A DNA stretch of 64,000 bases from an uncultured Coriobacteriaceae bacterium. Its GTDB lineage: Bacteria > Actinomycetota > Coriobacteriia > Coriobacteriales > Atopobiaceae. The stretch lies in the NCBI GenBank assembly GCA_948439405.1, contig CAOJNB010000001.1, forward strand, positions 62,001-126,000, read 5' to 3'. Below, piece after piece: positions 17,777 through 26,606 of the stretch; positions within the stretch are counted from its first letter, which is position 1; the number at the start of each line of letters is the position of its first letter. The notes beneath the pieces were generated by a model, which saw only the letters and a list, made by a program, of their open reading frames with translations, did no database searches and was not told the DNA's origin. Both the position numbers and the translations under genes were made by a program.

Positions 17777-18472
17777 TCACCACACCCTCGCCATCGCGCA
17801 GCCCACGACCTCGGCGGCCCCGCGCCCGCGCAGCACCTCGGCGCAGGCCCGCATGGACGCCCCGGTCGTCACCACGTCGTCGGCGAGCAGCAGCCGCAGC
17901 CCTGAGACGTCCTCGAGCGCCCGGACCGTCCCCGCGAGGTTCGCGCTCCGGCCCTCCCTGCCGAGCGCGCGCTGGTCCGCCGCCGGGCCGCGTGCCAGGA
18001 CGTCGGCGACGGGCAGGCCCAGCATGCGGGCCAGGGGACGCGCCACGAGCTCCATGTGGTCGAAGCCGCGCCGCACGTAGGCGACGGCGGTCGCCGGCAC
18101 GAAGCACACCCCGTCGCAGCCCTCGGCGCAGCCCGCCTCGTCGAGGGCCGTGGCGATCGCGGCGGCCATGACCGGGGCGAGCCTGAGCTCGTGCTCGTCC
18201 TTGAGCAGGGACGGGACGCGGCGGCCGACGCCCTCGAAGGAGCAGGCGCACACCACGCGCATCCCCCAGTCGCGCTCGCAGGCCGTGCAGGTGAGCCAGC
18301 CGAAGGGCGCGCCGCACACCGGGCACGCCCAGCGCTGGGCGACCCACGGCATCCGCTCCCGGCAGGCCGCGCACAGCAGCTCGCCGGGCTCGTCGCAGCC
18401 CACGCACCGCGTCGGCCACATCGCCTCGCGCAGCGCCTCGAGCGCGCGCCGGGCGGCCCCGTCCGCGAGCAT
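17777..18472 (-). CDS. comF: ComF-family phosphoribosyltransferase-like protein
   Basis: A 231-residue ComF-type protein, associated with DNA uptake and single-strand DNA handling. An N-terminal zinc ribbon is visible as CVGCDEPGELLCAAC and CPVCG...CTAC (about residues 23-66). The C-terminal phosphoribosyltransferase part includes the PRPP loop LLLADDVVTTGASM (about 193-206). The ATG at 18472 follows GGGAGGGGAGG. Other competence genes are not in the window, so a role in transformation is inferred from the family alone. Confidence 0.88.
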   Translation of the reverse strand: MLADGAARRALEALREAMWPTRCVGCDEPGELLCAACRERMPWVAQRWACPVCGAPFGWLTCTACERDWGMRVVCACSFEGVGRRVPSLLKDEHELRLAPVMAAAIATALDEAGCAEGCDGVCFVPATAVAYVRRGFDHMELVARPLARMLGLPVADVLARGPAADQRALGREGRSANLAGTVRALEDVSGLRLLLADDVVTTGASMRACAEVLRGRGAAEVVGCAMARVW

Positions 18473-18606
18473 GCCGGCCTCCCCTCCCCGTCCCGTGGGC
18501 GGGTGATACCCGGGGAGGCGCCCGGCGAGGCGCGCAGCGCGCTCCGGAGGGGCCGTACGGGGCTTCGGGATCCGGTCAGGCCCGGTCGGGGGGATGCGGC
18601 GCCCGG

Positions 18607-19590
18607 CTAGCGGAGCGGGAACAGGCGGTTCGCGTTCTCCCACAGCGCGCGGTAGGTCGCCTCGGCGGGCTCGCCGAGAACCTCCTCGCGCACGGACGCC
18701 ACGCAGGCGACGCTCCAGGCGACCATGGCGGGCTCGCAGCCGAGGCCGCGCAGCGGCTCGGGCGCCATGTAGGGCGAGTCCGTCTCGGAGAGCAGCAGCC
18801 CCGCCGGGCAGGCGGCGGCCGCCTCGCGGATGTCGTCGGAGCGCTTGAAGGTGGCCGCCCCGCCGAAGGCGACGTGGCAGCCCGCCTCGACGAAGGGCGC
18901 GAGCACCTCAGGGCCGCAGGTGAAGCAGTGCAGGTCGCAGCCGGCCTCGGGGACGCCCTCCTCCTCGAGCACGCGGAGCGCGAGCTCGTGGGCGCGGGCG
19001 TCCGGGTCGTCGGCGGCGTCGCGCACGTGGAGCTGGACGGGCAGGCCCCTCTCGCGGGCGACGCGCAGCTGGGCGCGGAAGGCGCGCAGCTGGACCTCGG
19101 GGTCCACGTCGTTGTGGGGACCGAGGTCCAGGCCGAACTCGCCCACGCCGACGCAGCGCGGGTCGTCGAGCAGGACGTCGAGGGAGCGGCGCATCTCCCC
19201 GTCGTCCATGCAGGCGGCGTCGTAGGGGTGGAAGCCCGCGACGATGCGGACGTCCTCGGGGAGCCCCAGGCTCGGCGTCGCGCCGCCGACCTCGGGAGGG
19301 CGCGCGCCCTCCGCCGCGGCCGCGTCCAGCAGGCGACGCGCCTCCTCCTGCCAGCGGGAGAGGTCGTCGAGGGCGCGGCGGGCGAGGCGACCCTCGTGCT
19401 CGGCGGGGCTCATCGGCACCACGAGCAGCGCGACGCCGGCGAGGGCCGCCCGCGCGACGCAGGCGGCCGGGTCCGGGTCCATGTCGACGAAGAGGTGGCC
19501 GTGGGTGTCCGCGAGGGGAGCGAGGGGGAGGGGCGCCTCGCGCACCCTCCCCCGCTTGTCGTGGAACAGGCGGCCGTCGGCCGCAATCAC
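18607..19590 (-). CDS. tatD: TatD-family metal-dependent hydrolase
   Basis: A 327-residue TatD-like DNase/hydrolase. The metal residues appear in ADTHGHL (about residues 25-31; the usual xDxHxHL is DTHGH), GEFGLDLG (about 151-158), LHVRDA (about 190), HCFTCG (about 222) and SETDSPY (about 271-277). TatD enzymes have 3'-5' exonuclease activity and are used in DNA repair. The GTG at 19590 lies one base after the PTS gene's stop but has a poor ribosome site; a later start in the first 20 residues cannot be excluded. Confidence 0.85.
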   Translation of the reverse strand: MIAADGRLFHDKRGRVREAPLPLAPLADTHGHLFVDMDPDPAACVARAALAGVALLVVPMSPAEHEGRLARRALDDLSRWQEEARRLLDAAAAEGARPPEVGGATPSLGLPEDVRIVAGFHPYDAACMDDGEMRRSLDVLLDDPRCVGVGEFGLDLGPHNDVDPEVQLRAFRAQLRVARERGLPVQLHVRDAADDPDARAHELALRVLEEEGVPEAGCDLHCFTCGPEVLAPFVEAGCHVAFGGAATFKRSDDIREAAAACPAGLLLSETDSPYMAPEPLRGLGCEPAMVAWSVACVASVREEVLGEPAEATYRALWENANRLFPLR

Positions 19591-19591
19591 G

Positions 19592-21208
19592 CTACAGCAG
19601 CCCGATGGCGGCAAGCACGATCGAGACGACCAGGATGCCCAGGGTGATCCACTGCATCTGCTGGGTAACCCGCGACAGCAGGAAGTAGATGAGGAAGATC
19701 AGCAGCAGCGGCAGCAGACCGGGGACGATCGAGTCGAGCGTCGCCTGCGCCTCCTCGTTGGCGAGCGAGAGGGACACGTAGGTGCTGCCCAGCGCGCCCA
19801 TCATCATCATGCCGATCATCGACGCGCACTCGATGAGGCGGTCGATCATGCCGGAGGCGAACAGGTTGCCGAGGGCCGCGCGGCCCAGGCGGTAGCCGAG
19901 GTTCGTGAAGAACAGGCCCTCGACGATGGTGAACAGCGGGAAGCCCAGGAAGAACGGGATGGCGCCCATGGGGTTGCCCTCCATGGCCCAGGGCAGGCCG
20001 ATGCCGATCAGCATGTACTGGATGATGGCCCAGTCGATGGTGTCGCCGACGCCGGCGAAGGGCCCCATGAAGCCGACCTTGAAGCCGTTGATGGAGGCAG
20101 TGGCCTCCTCGTGGCTCATCGCGCGGGTGATTGCCTGCTCCTCCTCCATGGCGAGCGCGACGCCCAGGACCGAGGAGCCCCAGATGCCCTCGCTGTTGAA
20201 GTACATGAGCTCGCGGTGCAGCGCGGTGGCGAGCTCCTCCTTGTTCTCCTCGCCCGGGTACATCTTCTTGAGGGCGGGGGCCATGGAGGCGCACACCGCG
20301 ATGGCCTGCATACGCTGGTAGTTGTGCGAGACCTCGCAGAGGAACCACCAACGCATGAAGAACTTGTTCACGTCGCCGTTGGACAGGATGCGCGCGTTCT
20401 CGGCGGACTCGGACTCCTCGTCCTCCTCGTCGTCATCCCAGTCGTCAGAGTCGCCCTTGACCTGCTCGACCACGTCCATGCGGAAGAAGGTCACGAACAG
20501 GCAGACGCAGATCGCGAAGATGGCGCAGGCCATCGTCGAGAGCGCGCCGTACTGGACCATGAAGTAGCCGATCAGGAACAGCGGGATGTACTTCGCCTGG
20601 CCGATGACCATGATCGTCAGACCGAAGCCCAGGGCCGGCAGCATGCCGCCCGTGACCTCGAGGCCGTGCGACAGCCACGCGGGGATCGCGTCGAGGACGG
20701 CGGTGACGAAGTCGTTGCCGAGGTAGATCGAGATGAAGATGAGCGGCCAGGTGAGCAGGGCCTTGCAGAGCACGGGGTACACGAAGGCGCAGCGGAAGAC
20801 GCCCGCGGTGTCCGCGCGGCCGGCGTGGCGCTCGGCCGGCTCGACGAAGAGGCCGTCGATCAGGTACTTGACGATCGAGAGCATGGAGAACAGGAGGCTG
20901 AGCGGCACCGCGAGGGCCATGGCCGTGTTCGTGTCCATGCCGGTGATCAGCGCGATGGGGATGACGATGGTGCCCGCGGCGCCCTTGTCGGCGGGAAGGT
21001 TGCCGCCCGCGGCGAGCTGGCCCATGTAGATGGCCTGGATGTAGGCACCCAGAATCATGGCGCCCTCCATGTCGCCCAGGAAGATTCCGTAGATGAGGGC
21101 CATGACGATCGGGTCGCCCCAGATACCGCCTGCCGTATAGCCGGGATACCCGACTCCGTAGTTGATCGTGTACCATGTGGCGCCCACGATCGCTGCCGTC
21201 AGCAACAT
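19592..21208 (-). CDS. Fused PTS EIIC-EIID, mannose/fructose/sorbose family (copy 2)
   Basis: A 538-residue membrane protein joining two PTS subunits that are normally separate. The EIIC half (about residues 1-245) has eight or so hydrophobic segments; the EIID half (about 270-538) contains the family features FLCEVSHNYQRMQ, APALKKMYPG, GIWGSSVLGVALAMEEEQ and VGFMGPFAGVGDTIDW. A strongly acidic linker with DDWDDDEEDEESES joins them. Such systems import and phosphorylate a hexose or a related sugar. No EIIA or EIIB gene is nearby. The ATG at 21208 follows GGGAGGA. It is a tandem paralogue of the gene at 21363. Confidence 0.9.
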   Translation of the reverse strand: MLLTAAIVGATWYTINYGVGYPGYTAGGIWGDPIVMALIYGIFLGDMEGAMILGAYIQAIYMGQLAAGGNLPADKGAAGTIVIPIALITGMDTNTAMALAVPLSLLFSMLSIVKYLIDGLFVEPAERHAGRADTAGVFRCAFVYPVLCKALLTWPLIFISIYLGNDFVTAVLDAIPAWLSHGLEVTGGMLPALGFGLTIMVIGQAKYIPLFLIGYFMVQYGALSTMACAIFAICVCLFVTFFRMDVVEQVKGDSDDWDDDEEDEESESAENARILSNGDVNKFFMRWWFLCEVSHNYQRMQAIAVCASMAPALKKMYPGEENKEELATALHRELMYFNSEGIWGSSVLGVALAMEEEQAITRAMSHEEATASINGFKVGFMGPFAGVGDTIDWAIIQYMLIGIGLPWAMEGNPMGAIPFFLGFPLFTIVEGLFFTNLGYRLGRAALGNLFASGMIDRLIECASMIGMMMMGALGSTYVSLSLANEEAQATLDSIVPGLLPLLLIFLIYFLLSRVTQQMQWITLGILVVSIVLAAIGLL

Positions 21209-21362
21209 GTCGTCCTCCCAACGATCTCTGCCTTCGGATGCATGCGGCATCCATCCTCGCACGAGACGGCGCCGAGGTCGCCGTGAATCTCCATGCAATA
21301 TCCAAATCGGTTACATGCGGCGGGCATGCGGCCCGGACGCGCCGACGCGGACACGGCGCCCC

Positions 21363-22961
21363 CTAGAGGATCCCGAGCAGCGAGAGCACGATCGAGACGA
21401 CCAGGACGCCCAGGGTGATCCACTGCACCTTCTGCGTGACGCTCCGCATGACGAGGAACACCGCGAGAATCAGCAGCAGCGGCAGCAGGCCCGGGACGAT
21501 CGAGTCGAGCGTCGCCTGCGCCTCCTCGTTGGCGAGCGTCAGCGAGACGTACGAGGACCCGAGCGCGCCCATCATCATGCCGATCATCGAGGCGCACTCG
21601 ATGAGGCGGTCGATCGCGCCGGATGCGAAGAGGCTCCCGAGCGCGGCGCGGCCCAGGCGGTAGCCGAGGTTCGTGAAGAACAGGCCCTCGAGCACGGTGA
21701 TGAGCGGGAAGACGAGCAGGAAGGGCAGGACGCCGAGGGGGTTGCCCTCCATGGCCCAGGGCAGGCCGATGCCGATCAGCAGGTAGAACATGATCGACCA
21801 GTCGATCGTGTCGCCGACGCCGGCGAAGGGCCCCATGAAGCCGACCTTGAGGCCGTTGATCGAGGCCGTGGCGTCCTCCTCGCTCATCGCGCGCGTCGTG
21901 GCCTGCTCCTCCTCCATGGCCAGCGCCACGCCCAGCACCGAGGAGCCCCAGATGCCCTCGCTGTTGAAGTACATGAGCTCGCGGTTGAGCGCACTCGCCA
22001 GCGCCTCCCGGTTCTCCTCGCCCGGGTAGAGCTTCTCGAGGGCCGGCGCCATCGCGGAGGCCAGGGCCAGCGCCTGCATCTTCTGGTAGTTGTGTGACAG
22101 CTCGCAGAGGAACCACCAGCGCAGGAAGAAGCGGTTCACGTCGCCGGCGGCGAGGACGCGGGCGGGACGCTCCGCCTCGTCCTCCTCCACGTCGAAGTCG
22201 TCGTCGCCCGCGACCTGCTCGACGACGTCCATGCGGAAGAAGGTGACGAACAGGCACGTGCAGATCGCGAAGATGGCGCAGGCCATCGTCGAGAGGCCGC
22301 CGTACTGCACCATGAAGTAGCCGATGAGGAACAGCGGGATGAACTTCGTCTGCCCGATGATGAGGATCGTCAGCCCGAAGCCAAGCGCCGGCAGCATGCC
22401 GCCCGCCACCTCGAGGCCATGGGAGAGCCAGGCGGGGATCGTCTCGAGGATGACGTTGACGAAGTCGACGCCGAAGTAGACGGCGCAGAACACGATCGGC
22501 CAGGTGAGAACCGCCTTGCAGAGCACGGGATACACGCAGGCGCAGCGCCACAGCCGTCTCGTGTCGCACGCGTCGCACGCCCGCTCGGCGGGGTTGCAGA
22601 ACAGGCCGTCGATCAGGTACTTCACGATCGAGAGCATGGAGAACAGCAGGCCGATGGGCACCGCGAGCGCCATGGCGGTGTTGGTGTCCATGCCGGTGAG
22701 CAGCGCGATGGGGATCGCGATCGCCGAGGCGGCGCCGGGGTCCGCCGGGACGTTGCCGCCCGGGTTGATGAGGCCGAGGTAGAGGGACTCGATGTAGGCG
22801 CCGAGGATGACGGCGCCCTCCATGTCGCCGAGGAACAGGCCGTAGACGAGGCCCATCACGAGCGGCTCGCCCCACGCGCCCCCGATCGTGTAGAACGGGT
22901 AGCCCACCCCGTACGTGATCGTGTACCAGGTGGCACCGACGATTGCGGCAGTCAGAGTCAT
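21363..22961 (-). CDS. Fused PTS EIIC-EIID, mannose/fructose/sorbose family (copy 1)
   Basis: A 532-residue fusion of EIIC (about 1-245) and EIID (about 265-532), very similar along its whole length to the following gene. The linker here is shorter and acidic (GDDDFDVEEDEAE). A cysteine-rich loop, FCNPAERACDACD (about residues 117-129), replaces the sequence FVEPAERHAGRAD of the other copy. The ATG at 22961 follows GGGAGG. The two copies are 154 bases apart and probably arose by tandem duplication; the sugar is unknown. EIIA and EIIB must be supplied from elsewhere. Confidence 0.9.
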   Translation of the reverse strand: MTLTAAIVGATWYTITYGVGYPFYTIGGAWGEPLVMGLVYGLFLGDMEGAVILGAYIESLYLGLINPGGNVPADPGAASAIAIPIALLTGMDTNTAMALAVPIGLLFSMLSIVKYLIDGLFCNPAERACDACDTRRLWRCACVYPVLCKAVLTWPIVFCAVYFGVDFVNVILETIPAWLSHGLEVAGGMLPALGFGLTILIIGQTKFIPLFLIGYFMVQYGGLSTMACAIFAICTCLFVTFFRMDVVEQVAGDDDFDVEEDEAERPARVLAAGDVNRFFLRWWFLCELSHNYQKMQALALASAMAPALEKLYPGEENREALASALNRELMYFNSEGIWGSSVLGVALAMEEEQATTRAMSEEDATASINGLKVGFMGPFAGVGDTIDWSIMFYLLIGIGLPWAMEGNPLGVLPFLLVFPLITVLEGLFFTNLGYRLGRAALGSLFASGAIDRLIECASMIGMMMGALGSSYVSLTLANEEAQATLDSIVPGLLPLLLILAVFLVMRSVTQKVQWITLGVLVVSIVLSLLGIL

Positions 22962-23120
22962 CGAAACCTCCCAACCCTCGTCGAACGGATGCGGAGCGCA
23001 GGGACCTCGCCGTGAGAGGGAGGCTGTGCGCCTCGCCCGCATCGTCGCCCGGGGAGGCGGGAGGCCCGCGGGGGAGTTCCGCCGGCGGTCGGGAACGGGC
23101 ATCGAGCGCCCGGCGGGCGC

Positions 23121-24014
23121 CTACAGCCTGGCCGCGAGCCGGACGAAGTCGGCGGGCTCGAGCGCCTCGGCGCGCGTGCGCGGGTCGATGCCGCACGCGG
23201 CGAGGGCGGCGTCGAGGGCGGCGGCGTCGTAGCCGGAGGCCCGCATGGAGTTGCGGATCGTCTTGCGACGCTGCGCGAAGGCGGCGTCGACGGCGGCGCG
23301 GCAGCGCGCGAGCTCGTCCTCGCCCAGGACGCGGCCCGTCTCCGGGTCCCGCATGGGGCGGCGCTCGATGCGCACGACCGCCGAGTCCACGTGCGGGGCG
23401 GGCATGAAGTTGTTCGGGGAGACCTCGAAGCGGCCGGTCACCTCGCCCACCAGGGCGAGCTTGGCCGTGTAGGCCCCGTAGGCCTTGGTGCCGGGGCGGG
23501 CGGCCATGCGGTCGGCGACCTCGGCCTGGACCATCACCACGGCCCGCCGCACCGAGGGGACGGAGGCGAGCACGCCGAGCACGAGGGTGGCCGCGACCTG
23601 GTAGGGCAGGTTGGAGACGAACGCCGTTGGCTCGGGGGCCACGCCCTCCGGCACCACGCCGGCGAGCGCCTCGCGGACGCGCTCCGGCGGGACCCTCGTC
23701 GCGTCGCCCTCCACGAGCGCCATGCGGCCCAGCCCCTGGCAGGTCGCGGCGAGCACGGGCGGCAGCTCGCGGTCGGCCTCGATCGCGACGAGGGCGGCGA
23801 CGCGCGACAGCAGCGCGCAGGTGAGCGTCCCGATGCCGGGACCCACCTCCAGGACCACGTCGTCGGGGGCGAGCTCGGCCAGCCCGAGGATGCGGCCGAT
23901 CACCGCATCGGATACCAGGAAGTTCTGGCCGAGGCGGTGCTTGGTCGCGAGCCCGAACGCCTCGAGCACCTCGCGGGTCGCGGCGGGCGTCGCGAGCCTG
24001 GAGTGGGTCGCCAT
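23121..24014 (-). CDS. rsmA: 16S rRNA dimethyladenosine transferase
   Basis: RsmA/KsgA dimethylates two adjacent adenosines near the 3' end of 16S rRNA using S-adenosylmethionine. HRLGQNFLV (about residues 26-34), LEVGPGIGTLT (about 54-64), EGDATRV (about 100) and SNLPYQVA (about 124) are SAM and target-base motifs. The 297-residue length is normal. It ends with the usual helical C-terminal domain containing FAQRRKTIRNSM. The gene follows metG by seven bases in one operon. Confidence 0.96.
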   Translation of the reverse strand: MATHSRLATPAATREVLEAFGLATKHRLGQNFLVSDAVIGRILGLAELAPDDVVLEVGPGIGTLTCALLSRVAALVAIEADRELPPVLAATCQGLGRMALVEGDATRVPPERVREALAGVVPEGVAPEPTAFVSNLPYQVAATLVLGVLASVPSVRRAVVMVQAEVADRMAARPGTKAYGAYTAKLALVGEVTGRFEVSPNNFMPAPHVDSAVVRIERRPMRDPETGRVLGEDELARCRAAVDAAFAQRRKTIRNSMRASGYDAAALDAALAACGIDPRTRAEALEPADFVRLAARL

Positions 24015-24021
24015 GCGCCGC

Positions 24022-25641
24022 CTACTGCCCCAGGCGCGGGAAGAGCGGGTCCCCCTTGGCCACGGGGACGCCCTGGGCGAGCCGACCCCAGGCGCACGCG
24101 GCGGCGAGGTCGTCGCAGCCGGCCTCCCCCTCCATGGACATGCGGCGCCACACCTCGGCCGACGTCTCCGGCATCACCGGCTCGAACAGGTGCGCCGCGA
24201 CGCGGATGGCCTCGAGCAGGGTGCCGATCACGAAGGCGAGCTCGTCGGCCTTGGCGGGGTCCTTCGCGAGCGACCAGGGCTCGGAGTCCTCGATGAAGTG
24301 GTTCGCGGCGTGCACGAGCTCGAGGACCTCGCCGAGGCCTCCCTGGTAGTCGAAGACCTCCATCCTCTCCGCGTAGCGCGCGCAGATACCCTTCGCCGCG
24401 GAGCGGACCGCGCTCTCGCGCGCCTCCCAGCCGTCGGGCAGCTCCGGGGTCCTGCCGTCGAAGTACTTGGCGCTCATGTTGAGGGTGCGGCTCACCAGGT
24501 TGCCCCACGAGTTCGCGAGGTCCGTGTTGTAGACCTGCTCCATGCGGGCGAAGCTGATCGCGGAGTCCTGGCCGTGCGCGACGTCGCGCATGAAGTAGTA
24601 GCGGTAGCCCTCGACGCCGAGCAGGTCGAGAACCTCGCGCGGCGCGATCGCGTTGCCGCGGGACTTGCTCATCTTCTCGCCCTGGCCCGTCTCCTCGTTG
24701 CGCACCATGAGGAAGCCGTGGCTGAAGACGCCGGTGGGCACCTCGATGCCGGCTGCCATGAGCATGGCCGGCCAGATCACGCAGTGGAAGCGGATGATGT
24801 CCTTGCCCACGATGTGCTGGGCCGGCCAGCGGCGCGCCACCTCGCGGGCCGCCTCGTCGCCGTCGGCGCCGTAGCCGATCGCGGTGAGGTAGTTGATCAG
24901 CGCGTCGAACCACACGTAGGCCACGTGGTCGGGGTCGAAGGGCAGCGGCACGCCCCAGTCGAAGCTCGTGCGCGACACGGAGAGGTCGCGCAGCCCGCCC
25001 TCGACGAAGGAGACGACCTCGTTGCGACGGATCTCCGGCTCGACGAAGTGCGGGTTCTCGCGGTAGAGCTCGAGCAGGGGCTCCTGGAACTCGGAGAGCT
25101 TGAAGAACCAGCTGTCCTCCTGGACGCGCTCGAGCGGGCGCCCGCAGTCCGGGCACAGGTGCTGGCCCTGGGTGCCGCGCTCCTCGTCGGCGTGGCGGAC
25201 CTGGGTGTCGGTGAAGTAGGTCTCCTCGGGGATGCAGTACCAGCCGTCGTAGGAGCCCTTGTACAGGTAGCCGTTGTCCTTGACGACCTGGAACAGGCGC
25301 TGGACGGCGCGCGTCTGGCGGTCCTCGGTGGTGCGGATGAAGTCGTCGTTGGAGACCTCGAGCTCCTCCCAGAGGTCGCGGAAGGCGGGCACGAGGCTGT
25401 CGCACCAGGCCTGCGGCGTCATGTCGTGCTCGGCCGCCGCCTGCGCCACCTTCTCGCCGTGCTCGTCGAGGCCGGTGAGGAACTTCACGTCGTAGCCCAT
25501 CGCGCGGCGGAAGCGGGCCTGGACGTCGGCCAGGATCGTGCAGTAGGCCGTTCCCAGGTGCGGGGCCGCGTTGACGTAGTAGATGGGGGTGGTGACGTAG
25601 TAGCTGGGCTTCTCCTGCCCGCTGGCGGTGGCTTCGCTCAT
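24022..25641 (-). CDS. metG: Methionyl-tRNA synthetase
   Basis: MetRS charges initiator and elongator tRNA-Met. TTPIYYVNAAPHLGTAY holds the HIGH-type motif HLGT (about residues 28-31), and KMSKSRGN (about 323-330) is the KMSKS loop. LCPDCGRPL (about 141-149) is a single partial zinc knuckle. At 539 residues it lacks the C-terminal EMAP-type tRNA-binding domain found in longer versions, as is normal for many actinobacteria. The ATG at 25641 follows AGGAGGAG. Confidence 0.97.
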   Translation of the reverse strand: MSEATASGQEKPSYYVTTPIYYVNAAPHLGTAYCTILADVQARFRRAMGYDVKFLTGLDEHGEKVAQAAAEHDMTPQAWCDSLVPAFRDLWEELEVSNDDFIRTTEDRQTRAVQRLFQVVKDNGYLYKGSYDGWYCIPEETYFTDTQVRHADEERGTQGQHLCPDCGRPLERVQEDSWFFKLSEFQEPLLELYRENPHFVEPEIRRNEVVSFVEGGLRDLSVSRTSFDWGVPLPFDPDHVAYVWFDALINYLTAIGYGADGDEAAREVARRWPAQHIVGKDIIRFHCVIWPAMLMAAGIEVPTGVFSHGFLMVRNEETGQGEKMSKSRGNAIAPREVLDLLGVEGYRYYFMRDVAHGQDSAISFARMEQVYNTDLANSWGNLVSRTLNMSAKYFDGRTPELPDGWEARESAVRSAAKGICARYAERMEVFDYQGGLGEVLELVHAANHFIEDSEPWSLAKDPAKADELAFVIGTLLEAIRVAAHLFEPVMPETSAEVWRRMSMEGEAGCDDLAAACAWGRLAQGVPVAKGDPLFPRLGQ

Positions 25642-25700
25642 GCGCTCTCCTCCTGATGACGAAGGCTGCGCGCCGGGCGGCGCGCAAGGGCCATTCTAGC

Positions 25701-26597
25701 CTACGGGCGACCCGGGCCGCCCTCGCCCTCGTCCCCCGCCGCGCGGACCACGAGGTCGTAGACGTCGCGACGGGAGAGCCCGCGCTCGCGGGCGAGGCGC
25801 CGCGCGAGCCTCGAGGGGGCCTCGCCGGCCGCGAGGCCGCGGGCGACGGCGTCCTCCAGCGGCTCCTCCTCCCCCGCGCGGGCGAGCTCGGCGAGCTCGC
25901 CGGGGGCGGGCTGCTCGACGACGACCACGCACTCCCCCTGGACGCGCTCGCGGGACGCGACCTCGCGCGCGACCTCCTCGGCCGTCCCGCGGACGACCTC
26001 CTCGTGGACCTTCGTGAGCTCGCGGCACAGCGCGCCGCGCCGGCCCGGGACGAGCGCGGCGACCGCGGCGAGGGTGCGCGCCGCCCGGTGCGGGCTCTCG
26101 TAGGCGACGAGCGCCGCGGGCACGCGGAGCAGCTCGCGCAGCTGGGAGTCGAGCGCCGCCGGGCGGCGCTCGAGGAAGCCGCAGAACAGGAACCTGTCAC
26201 AGCGCAGGCCCGCGGCGGCGACCGCGCAGGTCACGGCGGAGGGGCCGGGCAGGACCTCGACGGGCAGGCCGGCGTCGAGCACGGCGTCGACGAGGCGCTG
26301 GCCGGGGTCCGACACGCACGGCATCCCGGCGTCCGAGGCGAAGGCGACGCGCTCGCCGGAGCGCAGGCGCCCCAGCACCTCGGGGACGCGGCGCGCCAGC
26401 ACGTTCTCGTCGGCGCGCTCGAGCGGGGCCTCGATGCCGAAGCGGGCGAGCAGGCGACCGGTGACGCGCGTGTCCTCCGCCAAGACGACGTCGGCCGAGC
26501 GCAGCGCGTCGAGGCTGCGCGGCGAGGCGTCGGAGAGGTTGCCGATGGGGGTGCCGACGACGAGGAGGGCCCCCGTCCCGGCCTCCGCTGCGTCCAT
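25701..26597 (-). CDS. rsmI: 16S rRNA (cytidine-2'-O)-methyltransferase
   Basis: RsmI methylates the 2'-OH of C1402 in 16S rRNA with S-adenosylmethionine. VVGTPIGNLSD (about residues 13-23), VVLAEDTRVTGRLL (about 37-50), the SDAGMPCVSDPG loop (about 88-99) and PGPSAVT (about 117) are family marks. The 298-residue length is normal. The ATG follows AGGAGG. The run rsmI-metG-rsmA groups translation-related genes. Confidence 0.96.
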   Translation of the reverse strand: MDAAEAGTGALLVVGTPIGNLSDASPRSLDALRSADVVLAEDTRVTGRLLARFGIEAPLERADENVLARRVPEVLGRLRSGERVAFASDAGMPCVSDPGQRLVDAVLDAGLPVEVLPGPSAVTCAVAAAGLRCDRFLFCGFLERRPAALDSQLRELLRVPAALVAYESPHRAARTLAAVAALVPGRRGALCRELTKVHEEVVRGTAEEVAREVASRERVQGECVVVVEQPAPGELAELARAGEEEPLEDAVARGLAAGEAPSRLARRLARERGLSRRDVYDLVVRAAGDEGEGGPGRP

Positions 26598-26606
26598 GGG
26601 GTCCTC

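Noticed and set aside
21209-21362. A separate small gene between the two PTS genes
   Set aside because: No frame with a ribosome site and plausible composition; the gap is likely leader and promoter.
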